Assembly: GCA_029747015.1 (NCBI GenBank)
Contig: JAKOGI010002462.1
Span: 1-64,000, forward strand
Length of the DNA: 64,000 nt
Source: Carnegiea gigantea
Lineage: Eukaryota; Streptophyta; Magnoliopsida; Caryophyllales; Cactaceae
Direction: 5' to 3'
The notes below the pieces were generated by a model that was not told the origin of the DNA, searched no databases, and saw only the letters and a program-made list of their open reading frames with translations. Position 1 is the first letter of the stretch. Each line of letters begins with the position of its first letter. Below, piece by piece: positions 56,401 through 64,000 of the stretch. The position numbers and the translations under genes are program-made.

Positions 56401-57450
56401 TTGGAGCCATTAAGTCATGCTTCGTATTCCTCTTATTCCCTAGAGGAGAATGTTAACCAATTCTGCTACCTGCGATAATATGGAGAAAGTCTACAGCAAA
56501 GAGATTAAGAAGGGAAATGTAGGTGCTTTTTTTGGATCAACGTCCTCAACAATTTGCACCTCTTTGCCTTTTCTAGAGAAAGCAATATTTATAACCCCTT
56601 AGGTGCCAACATTATGGGGAACGGTCCTGCTTCATGGCTTGGTATGCGGGGTCATGTGGGATATCTTACTCCCAACCCTTCCCCCCTTCGAAGGGAAAAT
56701 CTTTAATGGCATTGTGGTATCTTGGTCGGTGTCCCATAATTACTGCTGAAAAAAGGGTTGAGGATCCCATTGGGCCAAATTGCCCTTGTATTTACCAAAG
56801 CCCTTAAGATCTTTGGGGTTTGGTTGATATTCTACCCCCTCGCTCTTCTAGATTTCCTTGTCCTACTCCTCACCCTTATAAACTTATCTATGCTCCATGC
56901 CCTAGATATGTCTCCTCAAGGACAGTTTCGACTCTAAATGAAATAGAGTCCTCTGTGGTGCCTAGTAGAGAGGGCCTAGTAGCATGGTATTGGATGGGGG
57001 TCCCTGTCCTCACTAGCCATTTGTAATGGGAACCAACAGGGCTGTTGCTAGTAAGGATAAAGGTGACTCAACGTCTCTATTATGTGAGCCTCTCTCCAGG
57101 CTCTTTACTAGATAAATGTGTTCACTGATTCTCTAGCTCCATCACATGATCCTCTAGCCCTGTCACCCGCACCATGGTGGAATATTTAGAAGATGCTTAG
57201 GATAGAATCAAGAAGCTCTCACTAGGGATAGAAGAGAGGATGAGGAAAGCAGAATACAAGAGAAGAAGGGTGAAGAAAGTCTCAACCAAGCTCCATGGTG
57301 AGTAATAAGAGAGAGAAAGAGAAAGAAGGGCGTACTTTGCCCAGAGTTTACACCAAAACAAGGAGATCTTCTTTTGTTACAACACAATTCCTGACACAGA
57401 TATGTGCTGCTTGGTCTAGTTCCCATTCGGGCTTTAAAAGAGTTTGATTA
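56400..57450 (+). pseudogene. Decayed coding-like region, unrecognised
   Basis: Base composition becomes more coding-like than the surroundings, and short plus-strand frames follow one another (56820-57026 and pieces around 57030-57310 ending in a lysine/arginine/glutamate-rich helical stretch, RIKKLSLGIEERMRKAEYKRRRVKK). Stops interrupt every frame. It lies on the strand opposite to the gypsy pol remnant at 59.5-61 kb, the same relative arrangement as the antisense PMD frame in the Tat-like element, but I do not recognise its protein family. Confidence 0.3.
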
Positions 57451-57487
57451 CCATAGGCTCTTTAGTTGTTGAGGGTCTTGATCTTCA

Positions 57488-57557
57488 TCTTTTTATTCCC
57501 TTCCTTTTTCTTCTTCTCATCCTCTTTTTATTCCCTTCCTTTTTCTTCTTCTCATCC
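57488..57557. repeat. 35-bp tandem duplication, CT-rich
   Basis: TCTTTTTATTCCCTTCC and the following TTTTTCTTCTTCTCATCC are repeated once with period 35, without differences in the compared part. Confidence 0.9.
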
Positions 57558-57559
57558 TC

Positions 57560-59055
57560 CTATGCTCTGATTTTTGCTCTCCTTGTATTATGAATCTTAA
57601 AAATTTTTCACATGTAATAAAATTCGATTAGTCAATGAAAAAATCATTTCTTTTGTGTGTATATGTGCCTTATGTTGGTTTGTATATATTATATATGGCT
57701 TTCTACTTTTTGTCCCAATCCTAGCTTACAATGTCAACTTATTAGGGTTTTTGTTAGTTATATAAAGAATACAAGAATCTTATCATTCAAGAGCCAACAC
57801 ATTTCACAACCTGTGCAAAAGATTCCTTAGGGTTTCTTGATTCTTATTGTGGCATCTATAAGCTTATGATATGTCTGTATCTGGGAATTCTATGTGTAAT
57901 GCCTATGCTTGGTTTTCTTATGCACAACGTAAGCTTCTCAACTGTTGTTACTCTTTTGAAGAGCGTTTTCTAATGAGGTAAGCTCTTGGGCTTTCCACCA
58001 GAGGTTAAACATCTTTTCCATCTCACAGAAAAATAAGGTGATTAATTAACCTCATCATCGGGAATCAGCATTATGAGTTGTATCCATTTAACATAGTTTT
58101 GTAAATTTTCAGCAGAATTCTATTTCCTTTCAAGTGTTAATTAATTCTTGTGAGATTTTTGTCATCAATCTCATAGTAGAATTTCTAGCTTCTACCTTAG
58201 TAATTTTCTGCCTCATAAGTCTTAATCCAGTTTAATTGGATCTGGTGACCTATGTTAGGATTTTTCTCATGCTTTCACATGCAATTATCTTCTTCACACT
58301 CATATTAAGTGATTTATAATACAAAATTGAACATGAGGGAATATAAAAGATTTATTAATCTTGGTGGAATTTATTAATCCCAAGAACATGCAAATTTCTT
58401 ACACCAATTACAGACCATGTGTGACACCCTAAGTATGGTTAGAATTGAGGCTTAAAGGATTTTATGGTTACTACCTTTATTACCAAAGGTGCATATTCCT
58501 TTTCAGGGAATCCACTCTCAGGAACTTCATGGTTAAGCGTATTTGGTATGGAGAAGTCCTGGAATGGGTAAACTATTGGGAAGTTTTTTAAGCAAGGACG
58601 AAATATACAAGAAAGGCTAATGATGATTTAAAGGGCTAATCGTCGATCTTTAAAGCCATTCTTTGAAACTATCCACAACTTGAAAATAGGCCAGGGTGTT
58701 CTACCTTGCCTAGTGCTTTCATAAAACAAGGATTTGTTATAGTGGAAATCTATATATGTATAATAGCATTTGAGATTGTTCACATGACAAATATTTAGAA
58801 CCTCTTTGTAGGTACTTGAAAGTACTCTCTTTAATTCTTTATGGTGCTTTCCAATTTGGAAATTTCCTAGGTGCTTTCCAACTACTTCTATGGTTTTTAG
58901 GACTAGATTTATAGCATTTAAGGGTCGATGGTTTACCCTTCTATTAGTATTCCCTAGTTCACTCCCTGCTGAGTATTCTTAGTTTTTTTTCCTTTTAATG
59001 TTTTCACAAAACCCTTCTTTGATAAAATGTTTTTACAAACTCTTGTTTTGTGGGT
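57560..59055. other. Non-coding DNA, no feature recognised
   Basis: AT-rich sequence without open frames of note, recognisable domains or clear repeat termini. Confidence 0.5.
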
Positions 59056-59059
59056 CTAT

Positions 59060-59175
59060 TAGATTTAGCCTATCTACAGGCAGAGATGTCGGTAGAAGTA
59101 AGGCTGCCTACATCTAAATCTCGCCAGATCCCGCGCAAGCAGGACCCATATAGGGAGGTAGTGTTGTTGTTGTTG
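59060..59175 (+). mobile_element. SINE-like 3' fragment
   Basis: The text AGTAAGGCTGCCTACATCTAA, CCAGATCCCGCGC and GGACCCATATAGGGA followed by TTGTTGTTGTTG (59163-59175) resembles the 3' half and (TTG)n tail of plant Au/TS-type SINEs. The tRNA-derived 5' half with A and B boxes is not recognisable, so it is a fragment or a coincidence. Confidence 0.4.
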
Positions 59176-59479
59176 CAGATGTCCTAGTAATCCTAACTTT
59201 GTATGACTCAGTCCTTATTGCAACTTCTTCCATTACCTCTGGCACTAAATCCAGGGCTTCAGTTTATACCCTTTTGTTCTATTGTGGCTTATACCTTTAA
59301 TCCTCAGACTAGTCCGACTAAAGATATTAGGACTTCTGCACCATATGAATATGTAGAAATCTTCACAGTTGTACTTAAGGACCATAAGATCCAATCATCT
59401 ACCTAAGTCCTCTTAGAATTCTTAGTCTTCTTTATGGCCTACATTATCTACTTATACACAGCTTCTACTTGTCTATTGG

Positions 59480-61060
59480 CCAGAGCTCTTGCAATTACGG
59501 TGTTATGAAGGGAAATTTCTAAATCCTTACAATATTCCTTCATTGTTTTTACCAATGAATTGCTTTCCATTATCTACAGTGATAGATCTAGAAAGTTCAC
59601 ACCTTATGATCATGTCTTCCCACAGGAAGTCTACGAGTCTCCATTTTTTGATGCTAGTTACTGGTTTAGGGTCTATCATTTTATGAAGTAGTGCACTACC
59701 ATCAGCAAGTACTTCCTTTATCTTGAAGGTTGAGAAAAAGGACATAGGATGTCCATGCCCTACCTAGCGAAGGGAATATGCTCCACAATGGCAAAGAGAT
59801 TTATTGCTGGTACATGTATTTTTAGGAAGTAGAGTTGGCATTTGTCATATTTCCTAAAATATTCTATTGTGTCCCTAATTAAGCAAGGTAGGCTAATAGA
59901 ATCCTATTTTTAACGCTTTTCCTGCTAGTACTCTATCCCCTATATGTGAGCCACAATCTCCCACAAAGATATCTTCAAGGATATATTCCACTCTTTCCTT
60001 TGTTATGCACTTGATAAGGATCTTGCATATCCTTTATGGTATAGCTCCTCTTTAAATAGGTAATACCATAATGTCCTCTTCCTAAGCTTTTTGGCTTCTA
60101 TTAGGTTATCCAGGAGCTTTCTATTCTCCAGATAATCAATGATTGGTTCTATCCAGGACTTATTCATATCTATCACACAGATCTCTTTTGAGTCTATGCT
60201 TTTATGTCCTATAACTTTCCAAAAGATCGACCTCACAAAATCAGTTTGTGCTGAACTTGCCAGCTTAGTTAATGCATTTGCTTAGTGGTTGTCTAATCTT
60301 GCTATGTAAGTTATCTTAGACTGTAGAAAGTATTTAATGGATTCTTTGACTTTGGCTTGATATTTGACCATTTGCTTTCCTTTATCTTCAAAATCTCATA
60401 TGATCTAACTAACCACCAATTGTAAATCACTAAAAACCTTGACATTGTTTATCCTTTATGGTTTTGCATATATCAAGGCTACTTATAGGACTCCATACTC
60501 TGCTCATAGTTTGTAGCCAGAAATGCAAAGCTCATGACATACTCAATTTCCCCCCCCCCCTTTTTGGAGAGATTAGGGTTAGTCTAGCCCCTGGCCCATT
60601 CTATATAAAGGATCCAGCTACATAGACTATTCACCAATTTGGTTTTGGCTCTAAGGCCTTATCCTTGAACTTACACTTAGCTAGGAATTCTAATAGGGCT
60701 TGAGCCTTGATTGGTCTTCTAGGTATGTATTCTGTATCAAACCTTTATAGCTTCAGTGCCTGAAGTAACATTCTTCTTAAACTATCATACTTTTGAATCA
60801 TCTTCTTTGGTGGCTGATTTGTTAAAGTTTAGTTGGATGTGGTTCCAAGCAGAATACTAATTTTTCTTACTGTCATGATTATGGCTAGGGTAACTTCTCT
60901 ATATTTGGATAATTGAGATGATCCTATTAGGACATGACTGATAAATCAGATAAGAATTTGTTTCTAGTCTTCCTCCTTTACTATAATCGAACTCATAGCC
61001 ACTTCTTATGTTAATAAGTACATATGAGGATCCTCCCTGGGGCTTAGGCTGGTAATTCTA
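59480..61060 (-). pseudogene. Ty3/gypsy pol remnant: RT end, RNase H, integrase
   Basis: Minus-strand translation, from high to low coordinates, gives an RT/RNase H connection (TLAIIMTVRKISILLG, LTNQPPKK, YIPRRPIKAQALLEFLAK), then RNase H (IVYVAGS, where YVDGS is usual, followed by IENGPGARLTLISP). The linker KSWIEPIIDYLENRKLLDN, the integrase zinc-binding region (CGSHIGDRVLAGKALKIGFY, then a degraded CDKC) and integrase core pieces (FLWEDMIIRCELSRSITVDNGKQF) follow. The order RT, RNase H, integrase makes it gypsy, and the wording is Tat-like. Many stops and frame changes are present. No LTRs were found for it. Confidence 0.75.
60550..60560. repeat. Homopolymer C tract
   Basis: Eleven consecutive C bases inside the gypsy pol remnant. 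Confidence 0.95.
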
Positions 61061-63460
61061 AACATAAACTTTATTTATATTGATATAAATATCCAAAAGA
61101 TCATTATATGCTTCATGTGACTTATGTCCACTTCCATTTTATAAGACAACCATCGATATGATCAAAAACAACATAAGCAAGCAAAGTTAGTTTTCCAAGT
61201 TCAGCTCCCAAAAATTGTTTGAGCACTAACCTTCTGAGCTACTCCTTAACTTGCTTCCTTTACCTAAAAAAGGGGTAAAGTCATAAACTCCTTGAGCCAA
61301 CAAGTGAATTTTGTAGGCTACTTCTTTCATCTTTCACTTTGAACATTAGTAGTTTAACATAACACCACATATGAAAATCCTCAAAGTCACAAGCGTATGA
61401 GCCAAAGCACTTGAAGAGAATAAAACTCAAATTGCTTACCTAAATTCAAATTAGTTTTCTTTGTAAGTTAGGAACAAATGTTTACTTATTCAAACAAATG
61501 TAATCACATCTTAATTCAAAAGGCACAATTTATAACTATTTGAAAATTATATCCTATTTCCTTTATAAGAGTTTCGAAAACAGAAACATAAATCATTTGT
61601 GTAGTGGGATTGAGCTCACAATATGACCATATAGACTACTGATTCCCTAGTAAGCATAACGCTCCACTAGGCCCACCAAATACCCCCAAGGGAGGTGAAT
61701 GCCTAGAAACATAAATCCCTAACAAGCTCCAAGCTCCACTACACATACAAATGTTAGTAAGCATGAAGCTTCACTAACTCTACCACATATAAGTAGTTCT
61801 TCTATGGTGATTACTCCAGGGTCACATTAACAAAAGCAACCTGAGTGCAAATCTAAGACTTATCCCATACAATATAGAAAATAAAAACTTATTGTTAACA
61901 TTACAAAGTAGTTTTTCATGATATTTAAATATTTTTCTTCAACATTTCAGTTGAAAATTATTTAGCTCAAAAATTTGTATTTCAACATGGCCATCATTTG
62001 CATGGTCCAAATACATATATCACATAATTACTCCCACACAAGAACCTAAAAATCATATACTTGGTGTTTCCATGAATTCAATTAGTCTCAAACTATTTTC
62101 ACATTTTTTAAAGGTTTTCATAACCCTACTTAAACATTTTAAGCTCCCAAAAACTATTTTTAATCAAAATTATAGCTGACAAATATAAACAATCCATAAA
62201 TATATTTTTAACAGCCTAACTTATTGTAAAATTCATAACTTATTAAATATTCTTTCAAAATTCATGAAAATTTATGAAAAATTGTCAAAAGACTATGACA
62301 AACTTACAGTAAAAATTTTTAGAATTTTTGTTAAGCCAATAATTCTCAAAATTTCAAATAGTACACGAAAAGTAAGATAAATCTGAAATTAATAACAATT
62401 TTTCATCTTGTTTGTTTCTTAATCATTGTTAAGCTATGTCCATACCAAACTAAGTCATACAAGATCATCATAACATCTATACCACATAATCACACATCCA
62501 TAGCTCATACTGTCCAACCAATAATCAAATAATATCACAAATGAAATTTACTACGAGTGAGTTTCTACTTATTAAATTTAGGTGTTCCTAATTCTTCAAT
62601 TTAATAGAAGACATTATATTCTTAAGTTGATTTTATTAGTGAAGCTAATTAATTTTTAGGAAGAGAGAGAGAAGAATTTACTCACCTTAATAAGTCAAAA
62701 TTTCACTAGCTTTTTCGTTCTTCTCATCTTTCTTTCTTCTATGGCACAACCCAAGCCCAAGTCCCCTTTTTTTTTGGTTGGGGGGGGGGGGGGGGCTGTG
62801 TGAAAAGCAATGCAAAAGGGGAGGGGTTGTTTCTACTTTAATTATAAATCATAAACTACTTAGAAATTAACTAGTAATGATCATCTTGACTAAGTGTTTC
62901 TTAGTGGCTTAGCCAGATTATGACATGATATAATTCTTATCATAAATCAATCAAATAAAGACTACTAATGAGTGTGAGACATAATCCTATATTGATAAGT
63001 CTAGCACTTTTTACTTTCCCTTTCTTTTGGCAATGCTAATTATACCTTAGGTCACTAGTACTAATCTTATTAATATTCGGGTCATTTCACCACAAGTTAG
63101 GCTTAAAACAAAATATTTAAGGACAAGAGTGAATCAAATTTACACGTAAGACATAGATCAGTAGGTAAAGGTTCAGGATGCTACACAAGCCTCTAATATA
63201 TAGCACTAGTCTTCTATAGCCCAAATGGCATGGCCTTATGAACATTGTATGCTCTTGATCTTGTTCCTGCATAGTGTTGAGCCTATATTGTTTGCATTTT
63301 CCCATGCCCAAATTCCCCTTTTATCCCCACTTCTCACTTCTAATTTAGAGAATTTGGCATGTTTTCCTTAAAAATTGCTTAATTAGTTCCAACCTTTTGC
63401 TTTATAGTTAATTTGGCTTTACTTACAAGGTTTAAGGTCTATATTGAGTAATGAGAGCTA
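61061..63460. other. AT-rich DNA, no feature recognised
   Basis: No protein domain or RNA gene was recognised. If the gypsy pol remnant had a gag region it should lie here on the minus strand, but I could not find one. Confidence 0.5.
62780..62795. repeat. Homopolymer G tract
   Basis: Sixteen consecutive G bases, the longest G run in the window, preceded by a T run. Confidence 0.95.
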
Positions 63461-63509
63461 GAGAAGGAGAAAGGACAGAAATTAAGTGGAAAGCAAAGGA
63501 AACAGGGGA

Positions 63510-63755
63510 AACACGGGCCACTGTGTCAAACTGCATGCCCATGCTGACAAGCAAAAGTTAAAAGGAATGACATTGGGTGTTGTGTGAAATAGCACGACCA
63601 TATAAGTTAGCTACAGAATTTTAGGATCAATTTTAGAGAGTTGACATGGGGTGTTGCGTTGTTTGGCACTACCATGTCACATAGTGTAGAGTTTGGAATG
63701 TTTTGTCAACATGGGCCACTGTGCTATTTGGCACACCCATGTTGCATTAGCAAAA
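63510..63755. repeat. Degenerate hairpin-forming repeats
   Basis: Four loosely related segments (about 63513, 63567, 63643 and 63702) share a CATGGG(C/T)... TTTGGCA ... CCCATG layout, so each can fold back through CATGGG/CCCATG or a variant. The spacing is irregular (about 55-75 bp). Confidence 0.5.
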
Positions 63756-64000
63756 CCATGTTTTTAACTTGTTTAAATGGGATGGTTTGCCTGTTTAGGA
63801 GGACACACTTTTCCATACATTTTTCTTTCAACTTCTTAATTAAGTTATAGGTTTTAGCTTATGAATACTTTGGCAATTTGGAGGTTATTATTGTTGTATT
63901 CAAGGTTTGTATTTCATTTAAATTTTCAGCTCTTGAGTTATTTTCTTGAATCTCTCTCTTTTTACAGTTGATTGCTTTGATTCTTTAATAGCCATGATGA
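63756..64000. other. Window edge, no feature recognised
   Basis: The frame at 63641-63850 reads through the hairpin repeats and has no recognisable domain. Confidence 0.4.

Overview
This is angiosperm nuclear DNA, probably from a eudicot: AT-rich, intron-containing, and dominated by nested and decayed transposable elements. I recognise one convincing host gene, a three-exon minus-strand methylesterase (MES family, alpha/beta hydrolase) at 34727-37901. Species cannot be named from the sequence alone.

Layout. (1) 1-9704: intergenic DNA, a short hAT-like element, then a ~4 kb direct tandem duplication (1612-5640 and 5641-9704) whose junctions share CTAG. Each copy carries an LTR of a Tat-like Ty3/gypsy family. 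(2) 7674-34212: one minus-strand Tat-like gypsy element of about 10.4 kb once later insertions are subtracted. It has a 5' LTR at 33344-34212, PBS, decayed gag and protease, no detectable reverse transcriptase or integrase, an antisense (plus-strand) plant-mobile-domain (PMD) reading frame, an 86-bp hairpin-bearing tandem array and a 3' LTR at 7674-8595. A 751-bp hAT-like element sits in its gag/protease region. The PMD frame is split by a ~4 kb solo-LTR-like insertion (12553-27923), which is itself split by an 11.3 kb Sirevirus-type Ty1/copia element (14652-25986). (3) The MES gene lies about 0.5 kb beyond the 5' LTR of the Tat element. (4) 40.7-47.9 kb: a CACTA-like element, recognised by one terminus and subterminal TGACGG-type repeats, carrying an old 5.0 kb copia element (41213-46253). 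(5) 48-64 kb: AT-rich relics, including a possible LTR, a minus-strand gypsy RNase H/integrase remnant, a SINE-like tail and degenerate hairpin repeats.

The Sirevirus is the youngest datable insertion. Its LTRs differ at about 21 sites plus two 1-bp indels in 1.69 kb, and its TSD is perfect. It carries gag with two zinc knuckles and a coiled coil, then protease, integrase, RT and RNase H with one frameshift and three in-frame stops, and a long open env-like/extra ORF between pol and the 3' LTR. The 5.0 kb copia is clearly older (about 7% LTR divergence, many lesions).

The most interesting content is (a) the pol-less Tat element with an antisense PMD ORF and hairpin satellite, (b) the Sirevirus extra ORF, intact while pol is broken, with a further open coiled-coil stretch after a UAG, and (c) the inverted repeat bracketing the Sirevirus PPT/LTR junction. 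All family assignments come from reading translations and boundaries by eye; no database search was run.
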